A stretch of DNA of 64,000 nt from Oscillospiraceae bacterium (GTDB lineage: Bacteria; Bacillota; Clostridia; UMGS1810), in NCBI GenBank assembly GCA_015068705.1, contig SVJZ01000005.1, forward strand, positions 1-64,000, written 5' to 3'. Under the pieces are notes generated by a model, which saw only the letters and a list, made by a program, of their open reading frames with translations, was not told where the DNA came from and made no database searches. Positions 25,217 through 35,079 of this stretch are shown here, piece after piece (positions within the stretch are counted from its first letter, which is position 1; each line of letters begins with the position of its first letter). Made by a program: the position numbers and the translations under genes.

Positions 25217-27981
25217 TTCTCGCCTCCCATCGCACGATAAATCAGCACTGCCGCCTCACGTCTGGTAACATTCATCGCAGGTCTGAAGGTGCCATCCTCA
25301 TAGCCGTTGATGATGCCCATAGCACACAATGTATTCACCGCATCTGCTGCATAATTGCTAATTTGCTCTAAATCGGAAATTTCCGCCGTTGTTTGTGATG
25401 CGACCAACCCCATCACACGATATAGCATCACTGCCAAATCTTCACGGGTCAGGTTTTGTCCCACACCAAAGGTGCTCTCCCCTACGCCGTTGATGATACC
25501 TGCACCTGCGAGTACAGATACATATTCGTAATACCAGTCATCGGCGGAAACGTCATCAAATGTTACCTCATTATCGGATATTACACCAAATGCTACTGCG
25601 AAGATTTTTGCCATCTCTTCTCTGGTAATAAAATCATCCGGACGGAACATTGCGTTCTGGTCGCCCGACACAATCTTCATCTCATACAGTGCCTCAACTG
25701 CTTCTTTGCCCCATGTAAGGTCTGCAATATCCGAAAGCCCTGAAACCGGTTGTACAGGAACAGTTTCACTTACCGGAGGAACAACAACTACGGGCTGTGT
25801 GGGAACGGTGCTTACAATAGATACCGAGCCACCGCCACCTCCGCCGCCCGATGAGGACGGTTTCTTTTTCTTTACGATTTTTGCCTTGTCATATGCAATA
25901 TCAAACGCATCTGCCAGTGCGGTAACATCCTCGAATGCAACACCAAGCAGTTCATCATAAAGTGTTTTGTATTGGCTTGCACTCAGGTTTGCATAGCCGG
26001 ACGCAAAGTCAATACCGATATTTTCTGCCTCTGCCTCAATCACTGTGCGTACCTCGGTGGAATTTTCAGCCACACGAACAGTGGCAAGCACAATATTTTT
26101 GCTTAGCATTTCGTCAATATTTGCAGATGTTATATCTGCAAATGCCGCAGAATCCTTGAGTTGAGAGAGCTTTTTATAATAATCTGTGGATACCAGCTCG
26201 GTTGTGCCCAGATATGCAGCATAACGCTCATTTTCGCATGCAGCATATTTGCCGGCAGTATCAGCGGCATCAAAATATGCGAAAGAGACATACCGGTTAA
26301 ATTCATCCACAATATTTTCTGTCGTCCAGCCGCCATCCGGCTTGTTTTCTGCCATCATTGCAAGTGCATTGGTGAGCACCTGCTCATTGTCAGCATATTC
26401 CTGTTCATAAAATCCCTTGCCCGAAACTGCACTGTATTCGAGCATATAAGCCTCATCCTTGGTAAATACATCAGTAACCTTTGTCCACTCGCCACCATTA
26501 AACATGGCGATAACGGTATCATACAAGCCATCTCCGGCAATACCGGCATCTGCACTGTCGCTGCCGCCTTTGGCAATCAGTTCCACTGTGTACCAGCCAT
26601 CTGCAGATGCTACACCGCCAAACAGATTTTCTACATTCACCGCCAGGTCAAAGCTGCGTGATGCAGGCACGGCAACCTGATTGCTGTAAGCAATCACCGA
26701 TGCATTGTCTCTTTTGGCAATGCGCACGGTAACCATATCGCCACTTTCTGCAGGAACATCACCCTTCACCGTAATGGTATGATCCGCTACCTGTGCAGCT
26801 ACATCAAGTGCGGTTACAGTACGGGTTGCAGCAGTTACCGCAGGAGCTGCCCCCACCACATGTGCTTTTGCCACGGGTGTACCCGAAGCATCACACGCAG
26901 ACAGGGAAATATAACAATCTGCCCCACTGCTCTGAAGGGATAAATTAATGGTATTATCGCCAAGTGTCAAGACCTGTTCGGCATAGTCCACCATGGTTTC
27001 CTTGCCGTCTGCCACTTTAATAGCCGACGCCTTTAAGGTATAGGTCCCCGATTCCAGACCCAACCATACCGAACCGCCGATTGCGGTTGTACCCTGCGCG
27101 AGGGTGTCACCAACCGGAGTGCCCCCCTGCTTTACTGTGTAGGCAGGGTCAAATCCGGTGGAAATCCGATAAGGGTCCGACTTGGTACCTGCCCCCCTCA
27201 CATCAAAAGAGGGTTCAAGATAAAACGCCGGACGTACCCAAAGATTGGCATAAGTGGGTGCAGGAATGGTTTTCACCTTGCCGTCACTCACGTCAAAGCG
27301 CCACATATTGCTTGCCGCCTGAGTGTCACGGAACCAATAGTAGTATGCACTGCTGGTTGGGGTTGCAGTGCCTGCCACAGCCGCATTGACACCCGAATAT
27401 ACACCGGGTATGATGCCATAATCATACGCATCCTTGAGGGACGGGATAAATACGGTATCGGTGGACATGGTATAATATGCATTGTCATACTTATAATCGG
27501 TTGCCTCTGCAGTTGCCCATGCGGCGTTGAATGCAGTGGCATTACCCACACACCAGTTGGAAATAGAAGAATTTGTATTCAGGAAGAAGCAGTTTCCACC
27601 GGCAGCACCGCCCGCTTGTCCAAGCAGGGTTTTTTGGGTGACGGGTGCTATGAGCGCACGCTCTGCCGCAGAAAATCCTGCAAGAAATCCACTTTGGGTG
27701 TCATTTAAATAGGTGCGCAGACTACTTGCCGCCCAGTTTCCGCTACTGGTAGTATTGTATGCTTTTTGGAACAGCAACTCTTCGGACGCCAAAAACAGTT
27801 CTGCCGTACCGTCGCTATCTACATCCCGGGTGCCCCAGATACGATAGGTAACCGGAACGCCGTTGCAGGTGCCGATGGTGAGATATTTTCCCACCAGATC
27901 AGCAGGTGTTACTGCTGACACTCCCATTGCAGGGAGGAACGCAACAAGAAGTGCCAGCAGGATTGACATCATACGTTTCAT
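25213..27981 (-). CDS. Secreted DUF6273 protein with C-terminal SLH domains
   Basis: A 922-residue protein: signal peptide (1-23), a DUF6273 domain (about 28-275, with ITYRIWG-like VTYRIWGTRDVDSDG, WAASSLRTYLND, SAYYYWFRD and LWVRPAFYL), Ig-like strand regions (about 280-480), a helical part (about 500-700), a run of seven glycines near 710 and three SLH domains (about 745-922: SDIADLTWGKEAVEALYEM, FRPDDFITREEMAKIF, FRPAMNVTRREAAVLIYRAM). DUF6273 is related to formylglycine-generating/lectin-like folds; its role is unknown. The DUF6273 DNA is nearly identical over long stretches to the fragment at 28030-29286. The start at 27981 has GCGAGGA upstream. Confidence 0.85.
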   Translation of the reverse strand: MKRMMSILLALLVAFLPAMGVSAVTPADLVGKYLTIGTCNGVPVTYRIWGTRDVDSDGTAELFLASEELLFQKAYNTTSSGNWAASSLRTYLNDTQSGFLAGFSAAERALIAPVTQKTLLGQAGGAAGGNCFFLNTNSSISNWCVGNATAFNAAWATAEATDYKYDNAYYTMSTDTVFIPSLKDAYDYGIIPGVYSGVNAAVAGTATPTSSAYYYWFRDTQAASNMWRFDVSDGKVKTIPAPTYANLWVRPAFYLEPSFDVRGAGTKSDPYRISTGFDPAYTVKQGGTPVGDTLAQGTTAIGGSVWLGLESGTYTLKASAIKVADGKETMVDYAEQVLTLGDNTINLSLQSSGADCYISLSACDASGTPVAKAHVVGAAPAVTAATRTVTALDVAAQVADHTITVKGDVPAESGDMVTVRIAKRDNASVIAYSNQVAVPASRSFDLAVNVENLFGGVASADGWYTVELIAKGGSDSADAGIAGDGLYDTVIAMFNGGEWTKVTDVFTKDEAYMLEYSAVSGKGFYEQEYADNEQVLTNALAMMAENKPDGGWTTENIVDEFNRYVSFAYFDAADTAGKYAACENERYAAYLGTTELVSTDYYKKLSQLKDSAAFADITSANIDEMLSKNIVLATVRVAENSTEVRTVIEAEAENIGIDFASGYANLSASQYKTLYDELLGVAFEDVTALADAFDIAYDKAKIVKKKKPSSSGGGGGGGSVSIVSTVPTQPVVVVPPVSETVPVQPVSGLSDIADLTWGKEAVEALYEMKIVSGDQNAMFRPDDFITREEMAKIFAVAFGVISDNEVTFDDVSADDWYYEYVSVLAGAGIINGVGESTFGVGQNLTREDLAVMLYRVMGLVASQTTAEISDLEQISNYAADAVNTLCAMGIINGYEDGTFRPAMNVTRREAAVLIYRAMGGEK
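27469..27524. repeat. 56-base exact repeat, copy 1
   Basis: Identical to 28648-28703 and in the same orientation, within a longer block of roughly 90 per cent identity (27463-27625 versus 28638-28800). It lies inside the two DUF6273 coding regions. Confidence 0.9.
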
Positions 27982-28029
27982 ATCAAAATCCTCGCTTTCA
28001 TTGTTGATTCAAGTTGTTTGCATTTAATT

Positions 28030-29286
28030 TTAATCAAGGAGTAAAGGGTCTACCGTGGTAGGTGACAGATTCGGGTTCCACAAAAACACCTTATAGCTCT
28101 TTCCGGATGCCGAAAGGTCGATTGCCTCGGCGGGGAATGCTTTTCCTGTCTCCTGTGCACCGATGACACAGGGATAAACATCCACATCCGTCAGCTGCTT
28201 GGTAGTTCTGTCGTACTGCGCAACCATCAAGGTATAGGTCTGTTCTGCGCCGGTGGTATTGTAGATAACTGCAGTAACCACGCCTGCGCTGTCAATGGTA
28301 AGCTCACCCAGACCACTTACCTGCTCGGTAACCAAACGATAGGGCGATGCTGCAGTACCTGCGCCGGTTGCAAGGTAGCCGCCAAAATCTGCCTCAATGT
28401 AGAATGCAGGGCGTACCCAGAGAGAATCATAGGTGGTGTTCGGGATGGTTTTCATCTTGCCGTCACTCATATCATAGCGCCACATATTCACGCCTGCCTG
28501 ATTGTCACGGAACCAATAGTAGTACGCACTGTTTGATGGGGTTGCAGACCCTGCCACAGCTGCATTTACAGTTGCGTTAGTACCGGGAATAATCTGATAA
28601 TCTGCCGCATCCTTGATGGACGGAATAAATATGGTGTCGGTGGAAACGGTATAATATGCATTGTCATACTTATAATCGGTTGCCTCTGCAGTTGCCCATG
28701 CGGTGTTAAATGCAGTAGCATTACCCACACACCAGTTGGAAACAGACGAATTGGTATTCAGGAAGAAACAGTTGCCGCCGGCAGCACCGCTTGCCTGACC
28801 ATACAGCGTTTTCTGGGTGACCTGTGCCATGATACTACGCTCAGCAGCGGAAAAACCTGCCAGGAAACCATTGGTGCCATCATTGAGATAGCTACGCAGG
28901 CTGCTTGCTGCCCAGTTACCGACACTGGCGGTATTGTATGCACTCTGGAAGAGCAGCTGCTCGGGTGCTACAAAGAGCTCATTTTTGCCATCGTTGTCCA
29001 CATCTCTGGTACCCCAGATTTTGTAGGTAATATCTACATTATTGTATTTGCCGAGGTTAATATATTTGCCAACCTTTGCTGCCGCAGCAGCATTTGCCTC
29101 TTCATCCGGCACAACGGCTGCAGCAAGACGCCAGGGAGCATCTGCGCTACCGGTACCGGTGGTGTTTTTACCGCCGAAATCTGCCTCGATATAGAATGCA
29201 GGGCGAACATAGAGCGAATCATAAGTGGTGTTCGGAACGGTTTTTGTTTTATTACCATCGCCGGCATCATGGCGCCACATATTCAC
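28030..29286 (-). pseudogene. DUF6273 protein, 5'-truncated
   Basis: A 418-codon open frame with no signal peptide. It begins in the last 40 residues of one DUF6273 repeat (VNMWRHDAGDG.., YDSLYVRPAFYIEADFGG), then has a full second DUF6273 repeat (about 70-315) and a C-terminal strand domain (about 325-418) ending LLLD. Intact relatives, including the next gene, have a signal peptide and a whole first repeat, so the front half is missing. The join is at about 29287, immediately after a glycyl-radical-enzyme fragment. An AGAGG seven bases before the ATG could still allow translation, but the product would stay in the cytoplasm. Confidence 0.7.
28648..28703. repeat. 56-base exact repeat, copy 2
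   Basis: Identical to 27469-27524. Direct orientation makes this pair a substrate for deletion, gene conversion or assembly collapse. Confidence 0.9.
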
Positions 29287-29292
29287 GCCTCT

Positions 29293-30231
29293 TTACTGTC
29301 CTGCAGACATTGCTTCCTCTTCGCAAAGAGAAATAATGCGTTTGGCAAGGGATGCTGCAAGTGCATCCACCTCTTGGTTGTCATTGCCGTAATGAGGTAT
29401 TTTGCAAATGATATATTGCCGCAGTTGTTCCTGCCCCTCAAAATTATCCCTGACAATCCGGTCAAATTCCGAAATGGTAAGACGTTTTTGCTCAAACACG
29501 CCAAAGCCGCCTGCGATTGCATTGGTGGCAACCATGCCTTTACCGAGCAGAACTTCCAGAGGAATTTTTACGCCCAGGTCTTTGAAAGCATAGAGTACTT
29601 TGTCCATCTCCTCAACCGTTTCGGGTACTGCCATACCTACTTTGTCCAACAGGTCTTTACGAATCATGGGACCATAGTAAACGGTCTGGCTCTTTGCACC
29701 AACAGCCGGGAAACCGGGGAGCCATCCCTCGTCGGTGTAGACATTGTCTTTCCACACAGGATCGCTATCCAGCAGTGCTTTGAGTCCGGGAGCGCCACCC
29801 TTTTCCAGGATGGTGTTGATGGGGATAATCAGGTTATCCCGTACAGCGCCTGCTGTGCCACCATTTGCATAGGTTGCCCAGTTGTAGCTCATGATGTCGG
29901 GCATCTGACCCGAGGAAACTACGATGTTGAACTGGGAGGATTCCTGTCCCTGCGGGGGATGAATGAAATTGATGTTTACACCGGTGTTTTCCTTGAGCAT
30001 CTGCGCAAAGGGGGTTTCGGACAGGTTGCCGTACTTGCTGGTAACATCCTTGTTAACAGGAATCCACCATTCCAGTACGTCTGCGCTGTCTACCGGGTAG
30101 CCGGGTGCCAGAGTTACTTCAAAGTCATACTCGGTACCGCCGACCGTTGCCTTGTTGCCGCCACATCCGCACAGCAGAATCATCATACCTGCCAGTGCGA
30201 TTGCAACGCCTTGCTTGAACTTCTTGCTCAT
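29293..30231 (-). pseudogene. Truncated solute-binding lipoprotein joined to a glycyl-radical-enzyme fragment
   Basis: A 312-codon frame. Residues 1-245 match the front half of a LplA/YtcQ-type sugar-binding lipoprotein (lipobox with C23; MPDIMSYNWATYANGG, GPMIRKDLLDKVGM), as in the intact 533-residue protein at 56584-58185. From about residue 246 (29496) the sequence changes to a stretch with DNFEGQEQLRQ and HYGNDNQEVDALAA, the signature of pyruvate formate-lyase-type glycyl radical enzymes. It ends at an in-frame stop that lies at a third join. Neither parent protein is complete. The start overlaps the previous stop (ATGA at 30228-30231) and has its own GGAGAG site. Confidence 0.75.
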
Positions 30232-31787
30232 GTTACATCTCTCCTTTCCTCGTTAAAGTTTACGGTGATATCATATGCGCCTGCCATCGCCTCAACAATG
30301 CCCATGGGCGTTCCGTCTACCGTTACATAGCCCTGACCCTCGTACTTTTTCTTTTCGCCCTCGTGGTAGAAAGAGGAATTGGTGTTGCAGTAAATTGCCT
30401 TGTTGCCAATCCACGCCTGGACTTCCGGGTCATCGGCATTGTAGGCATTTACAATGTCATCGACATAATATTTTTCTTCCAGACCGGGTTTGAGCTCGGT
30501 GCCTGCGTATACCGCAACGGCATCAATACCCACTTTGCCGGCGCCATTGCCGATGTGGTAGAAGTTGAAGGTCAGGCGGTCGATATCCTTCGGATTTCCG
30601 TCGATACCGCAGTCTTCACGCACCAGCACGCCATCGATATACACATCATAGGTGGAGGTATTTGCATCCATTGCAAAGGAAAGACGGTTCCAGCGGTTGT
30701 AGGACAGTTCGTTGAATATCTTGCCATCCAATCGCATTACACCATTACTCTCAGAAAACATAATCTGCTTGAAGTTGGAATCATAGCCTTTTTCCAGACC
30801 GAAAAGGAATCCACGGCCATTCAATTCAAAGATGTTGATTACCATATCAATGATATACTGGTCGGCGTCAAAATCGGTCATAACAATGTCGATTTTGGGA
30901 GGCTGACCACCGTCTTTGGCTTCCATGTGCAGATAGCTCAGGTCACCATCCAAGTAATAGCCTTGATCAGGGGCAGTCATGTTTCGGACTTCAATGATAC
31001 CGTCAAAGGGAACTCTATTCTGATAGGTGGCATCCTCGCCCGAGTAGTGGTTGAAATCCTCGTGCACAAACAGACGGCGTACTTTTTTATCACCTTCCTC
31101 GATGATTTCTGCCACTTCGGAGTTGTATTCCTGTTTGGGATATTTTTTCATCACACTATCGCCACGATAAACAACCAGATGGTCAAATTCTACCGAGCCG
31201 ATGCTTTCAGTGTTGACAAATTCAAAGCCCACACGCGCAGTTGCGGGGATGGCGGTGGTAATCTTCCAGTCACTCTGCACGCACTCGCCGTTTACATACA
31301 CTGAATAGCGCTTATTGGTGTAATCCATCCGGACGTGCATATCTGTCCACACATTTTTACGCAATTTGGAAAAATACTGTCCATTATAAAGGGAAGCACC
31401 GTCAGAAAGGACATTGATTAAATTCATTTTTGTGCCTGCGCTGTCAATCAACTGGAAGAATGCGCCGCCTTCCAAGGTGCCGACCACTTTATACCGCAAG
31501 CCGTACCAAATCACGCCCGAAGAGCCGGGTGCCTCAAAGCTTATTGCACCGCCGGTGTGATCCAGCCCCAGAGAAAGTGCCTTATTTTCCTCGCCAAGCT
31601 CCACAACACCTGAACTGCTGCCTCCCTCTACTGCAACAACCGAGGGGGATGCACCATAGGTGGCGGTTGCATTAAAGCCCTCGCTGAACAGTACGCTGGT
31701 ATCTGCCGCAAAACCCACGGTGGGTGCCATACACGCGGCAAGCATGGTTGCCACAAGGAGTATGCTTGTCAGTTTCTTTCTTATCAT
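30228..31787 (-). CDS. Secreted two-LamG protein, C-terminally truncated
   Basis: A 519-residue secreted protein: signal peptide (1-28), two LamG/concanavalin-like sandwiches (about 30-210 and 235-455, each with a conserved WTDMHVRMDYTNKRYSVYVNG or WNRLSFAMDANTSTYDVYIDG strand pattern) and the first 50 residues of a copper-amine-oxidase-N-type domain (AIYCNTNSSFYHEGEKKKYE onward). That last domain stops after about 50 residues at an ATGA overlapping the next gene, whereas the like domain at 50787-54590 goes on for another 70 residues. The gene therefore seems cut at its 3' end. It is a paralogue of the left-edge gene 1-201 and follows the SLH gene at 31902 at a matching distance. Confidence 0.8.
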   Translation of the reverse strand: MIRKKLTSILLVATMLAACMAPTVGFAADTSVLFSEGFNATATYGASPSVVAVEGGSSSGVVELGEENKALSLGLDHTGGAISFEAPGSSGVIWYGLRYKVVGTLEGGAFFQLIDSAGTKMNLINVLSDGASLYNGQYFSKLRKNVWTDMHVRMDYTNKRYSVYVNGECVQSDWKITTAIPATARVGFEFVNTESIGSVEFDHLVVYRGDSVMKKYPKQEYNSEVAEIIEEGDKKVRRLFVHEDFNHYSGEDATYQNRVPFDGIIEVRNMTAPDQGYYLDGDLSYLHMEAKDGGQPPKIDIVMTDFDADQYIIDMVINIFELNGRGFLFGLEKGYDSNFKQIMFSESNGVMRLDGKIFNELSYNRWNRLSFAMDANTSTYDVYIDGVLVREDCGIDGNPKDIDRLTFNFYHIGNGAGKVGIDAVAVYAGTELKPGLEEKYYVDDIVNAYNADDPEVQAWIGNKAIYCNTNSSFYHEGEKKKYEGQGYVTVDGTPMGIVEAMAGAYDITVNFNEERRDVT

Positions 31788-31901
31788 ACTTCATTACCTC
31801 CATTTGCTAAAATGTGTGAAAAATCCGAGTTTCTACCTTTATATATGTATATGTGTAAAATCCTACGGGCTGAAGAGGACGCAAGCCCCTACAATCAATG
31901 A

Positions 31902-33674
31902 TTACCTATTCAAACAATTCAGGATGAGCACCGCGCAGCTTGCACGGTTGATGCTTGCCTTGCCGTCAAAACGATTGTCCCCTACTCCATTTACAATGCC
32001 GTTTCCTGCCAGGGTTGCGATGGCATCTGACGCATAGGAAGCAAATTCACCCTCATCGGCAAAGCTTTCCTTGGTGTCATTCAACACACCCAAGCCTGAC
32101 AGATAGCGGTATACAATCACACACGCATCCTCACGGGTGATTTCGCCGTTGGGATTGAAGGCGCCGTCGGTACCGCCGCTGATGATGCCATTTGCATATG
32201 CTGCGCGGATATAATTATAATACCAATCGCCTTCATTGACATCGGCAAAGGGAATCTGCGCATCGCCGTTCATGGTAAATGCACTTCCCAGCATTTTTAC
32301 AAACTCGGCGCGGGTTACATTATTCTCAGGGCGGAAGGAACCGTCCGGATAACCCGAAACAATTCCCTTTTGTGTCAGCATACCAATGGCGTTGTAGCCC
32401 CAGAAATCCATGGATACATCAGAAAATGCGGGGAGAAATTCCGGTTCGTTGCGCTGTTCATTACGGGAGGGGGCGATTTCAAATGCGCCAACCCCTCCAC
32501 CGCCACCGCCACCATTTCCTCCACCGGAGGACGCAGGTTTACGAGTGGGGGTGCCGTTCACTTTGGAATCTGCCTTTTCAAAATTATCTTTGATGTCTGA
32601 AAAACTGTTGTATTCGTAATACATCATTTCTCCAAATACTTTGTCGCGATTTTTGACATCATAATCGATGTTTAAGATATCGTCATATGTATCGGTTACT
32701 ACTTTTTCAATGTCCTGCCAACGATCCGCCGCCTGTACCGATGCCAGTGCGGAAAGCCGGGGCAGTTCTTGTGAAAGTGATTTCCCGTTTGCTTTGAAAT
32801 TTTTCAGCAAGGTGTTGAATGCGGCGGTTTCATCTTCGCCCAATTCACTTACAAACCGCGTTACGTCAGCATCATACACTGCGGCATTTTGCTCAATCAC
32901 TGCAGCAGGGTCGGAAGTTTGGAGCGCTTCATAGAGCACACGGTATTCGCCCAGCAGGTCCAGCGCCTCACTTGTGCCGGTAAAATCTGCACCGCCCTTG
33001 GTGCCTGCTATCTGCTCTGTGGCAAATTGTCCGTAAACGGCAAATGCAGCCGGGTCAATCGAAAGCAATTCGGTGTAGGGTACTCTCTCCTCTTCGGGGT
33101 CGCCCTCCTCACCGGTCTTTCCGGCGCCAATCAACGCATAGAGTGCCTCTGCATCACCCGAAGCCGCATTGAGTTCGGTAATCATCTGTACCGCATCATC
33201 TGCATTGATATGATAAATTTCTTTGGATATGATTTTGGGATTATTCACCGCTGTACCATGAAGACGAACAGGAACAACCACATCTTTCCCATTAACCTTC
33301 TCTGTGACCGTCTCTATGGCGGTATTCATATATTGTTCATTACTTTTCACAAACACATCATACAGACCACTGGGCAAATTCTTGTCCAACGTAATGGACT
33401 CATCAAATGATGTGAGCTTGTGCCAGGAGTATTGCACTGCGGCCGCAGCATCGCCGTCGGAAATTGCAGTGCCATCAAAAATTGCAGAGCCGTCAGAGAT
33501 TACTGTATCTTCCTCTCTCGGAAGCACCGTAACAAACACGGGCGCTTTTGCTGTACCTTTCAGGGTAATTTCATTTGACACGGTATCATAATTGATTTCA
33601 CATTCCAGCGCAGATGCTTGGGATGCCAGAGCCAATGTGAGCAACCCCGCAATCAGACCCACTCTTTTTTTCAT
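31902..33674 (-). CDS. Secreted protein with three C-terminal SLH domains (second cassette)
   Basis: A 590-residue paralogue of 315-2042 with the same plan: signal peptide (1-21), a strand-rich N-terminal part with an inserted run of Ser/Asp/Gly repeats (DGSAIFDGTAISDGDAA), a helical middle, a glycine run near 385-395 and three SLH domains (about 410-590) almost identical to those of the first cassette. Only the repeat insert and the middle differ much. AGGAGGG seven bases upstream fixes ATG 33674; nine upstream codons are rejected. It starts the transcript of the surface operon from a promoter with the same hexamers as the first copy. Confidence 0.87.
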   Translation of the reverse strand: MKKRVGLIAGLLTLALASQASALECEINYDTVSNEITLKGTAKAPVFVTVLPREEDTVISDGSAIFDGTAISDGDAAAAVQYSWHKLTSFDESITLDKNLPSGLYDVFVKSNEQYMNTAIETVTEKVNGKDVVVPVRLHGTAVNNPKIISKEIYHINADDAVQMITELNAASGDAEALYALIGAGKTGEEGDPEEERVPYTELLSIDPAAFAVYGQFATEQIAGTKGGADFTGTSEALDLLGEYRVLYEALQTSDPAAVIEQNAAVYDADVTRFVSELGEDETAAFNTLLKNFKANGKSLSQELPRLSALASVQAADRWQDIEKVVTDTYDDILNIDYDVKNRDKVFGEMMYYEYNSFSDIKDNFEKADSKVNGTPTRKPASSGGGNGGGGGGGVGAFEIAPSRNEQRNEPEFLPAFSDVSMDFWGYNAIGMLTQKGIVSGYPDGSFRPENNVTRAEFVKMLGSAFTMNGDAQIPFADVNEGDWYYNYIRAAYANGIISGGTDGAFNPNGEITREDACVIVYRYLSGLGVLNDTKESFADEGEFASYASDAIATLAGNGIVNGVGDNRFDGKASINRASCAVLILNCLNR

Positions 33675-33765
33675 TGTGTTTCCCTCCTGAAATATTAACA
33701 TTATTGTGCACAGTACGATTCGTTTTGCTCATTTTTTGATACAAAATACACAACTTTACATTGTC

Positions 33766-33794
33766 ATTGTATAATTTTCAACTGTTTTTTTCAA
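33766..33794 (-). promoter_or_regulatory. Promoter of the second SLH cassette
   Basis: TTGAAA (33789-33794), 17-base spacer, TACAAT (33766-33771), identical in both hexamers and spacing to 2139-2167. Confidence 0.75.
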
Positions 33795-33905
33795 TAGACT
33801 TCCCCATGCCTGTCAAAAAATGCACCCATTAGATTAAAAAAAGCACCCTTCAACCTGTTTGGTTGGTTTATTTTTCTTTTAACAAAGATAATTTTTCCAA
33901 AAAAT

Positions 33906-33942
33906 AAAACTCCGGCAATTGAAAAGCAAGTGCAGGAGTTTT
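33906..33942 (-). terminator. Terminator of the second AraC gene
   Basis: Stem AAAACTCC/GGAGTTTT followed by ATTTTTT on the minus strand, 25 bases past the AraC stop. Confidence 0.75.
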
Positions 33943-33966
33943 CGCGGTTTTTACTGTGATAAAGTG

Positions 33967-34872
33967 TCATTTGACTACTTGTTTTTTGGGGGGGTTGTCA
34001 TATGGATTATTATTTCTGTTTAGCTTTTGATTTTTTTGTCGATATTCAGTGGGAGAATAAAAATAAATCCTTTTAAACTCTTTTGTGAAATTTCTGCGTG
34101 TGCCAAAACCCGCCTCGGTACAAATGTCTGAAATGCTCATATCGGTATTGATAATCAGTGCCGAGGCATAGTTCATGCGCAGGTTGGTGATATAATCCTT
34201 AAAGGTAACACCCATGACCTGATGGAAAATCTTACTTAGATACTGAGGCGAATAGTGCACAAATTCCGCAACACTTTTAAGCTCAAGAGGTTCCTTGAAG
34301 TGCTGATGGATATACATGGTTACCCGCCGGATATTATCGGTGGTTTTTTCAAAAGAAATTTCCCTGGAAAACATCGAGTTTTTCAGGTGCTCGATAATAT
34401 TGAGAATAATACATTCGAGTAAGCGTTTGAACATCATATTGCCATAGTCGGTGTCTTTAAATAGTGCCGTCTGTTGCATACTGACCTCAAACAACCGGTC
34501 AAAAATTTCTTTCTGCTTACCCTGAAATGACAAGGCGGTATTGCCACAAAGACCAATTAAGGTGTTTAAGATAAAGGGATCAACATCCTCCTCTCGGAAG
34601 TTGATTTTCGCCACTTCCACATCCCCGTCCACAATCCATTCGTGGAAATCGGTAGGCGCAAGCAAATGGAGCATACCCGGCTTGATTTCATACTCGACAC
34701 CATTAAAAATCTGCCTGCCGTGCCCTGACAAAATATATTCCACCTCAAAATGGTCATGCCAGTGCAACGGGCAATCATCCGGCACAAGTTTGGTATGAAA
34801 AAACACACCACTGCCCCAGTTTATGTAGTCCTCCATCTTATAACGGTATATGGAAGATACCCCCGTTTCCAT
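33967..34872 (-). CDS. AraC-family transcriptional regulator (second cassette)
   Basis: A 301-residue cupin-AraC regulator, clearly homologous to 2279-3145: sensor motif HWHDHFEVEYILSGHG (about 40-55) and a C-terminal pair of HTH motifs (VHYSPQYLSKIFHQVMG, DICTEAGFGTRRNFTKEFK). GGAGG seven bases before the ATG fixes the start at 34872, discarding 52 upstream codons that overlap a promoter. It is upstream of the SLH/LamG cassette in the same relation as the first copy, with its own promoter and terminator. The target is most likely the cassette promoter at 33766. Confidence 0.88.
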   Translation of the reverse strand: METGVSSIYRYKMEDYINWGSGVFFHTKLVPDDCPLHWHDHFEVEYILSGHGRQIFNGVEYEIKPGMLHLLAPTDFHEWIVDGDVEVAKINFREEDVDPFILNTLIGLCGNTALSFQGKQKEIFDRLFEVSMQQTALFKDTDYGNMMFKRLLECIILNIIEHLKNSMFSREISFEKTTDNIRRVTMYIHQHFKEPLELKSVAEFVHYSPQYLSKIFHQVMGVTFKDYITNLRMNYASALIINTDMSISDICTEAGFGTRRNFTKEFKRIYFYSPTEYRQKNQKLNRNNNPYDNPPKKQVVK

Positions 34873-34943
34873 ATGCTCACCTCCGATTCGATGGTGTATC
34901 CCCTCCCCTTTTCGGGAAAAACGGGAACGCCTTGTCCACCACC

Positions 34944-34972
34944 ATTGTACCACCGGAATTTCTTTTTGGCAA
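34944..34972 (-). promoter_or_regulatory. Promoter of the second AraC gene
   Basis: TTGCCA (34967-34972), 17-base spacer, TACAAT (34944-34949). Confidence 0.65.
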
Positions 34973-34990
34973 GTCCCAAGATTTTTCCGT

Positions 34991-35018
34991 AAAAAAAGAA
35001 AGCCGTGTAAGCGGCTTC
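34991..35018 (-). terminator. Terminator of the sugar-enzyme operon
   Basis: Stem GAAGCCG/CGGCTTTC followed by a run of seven Ts on the minus strand; closes the operon 40942-35080. Confidence 0.8.
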
Positions 35019-35079
35019 TTTTCTGCATTTAATCCAGATGAAATCCATTTTTAAATCGGTGCTTTGCGGTAATTATTTA

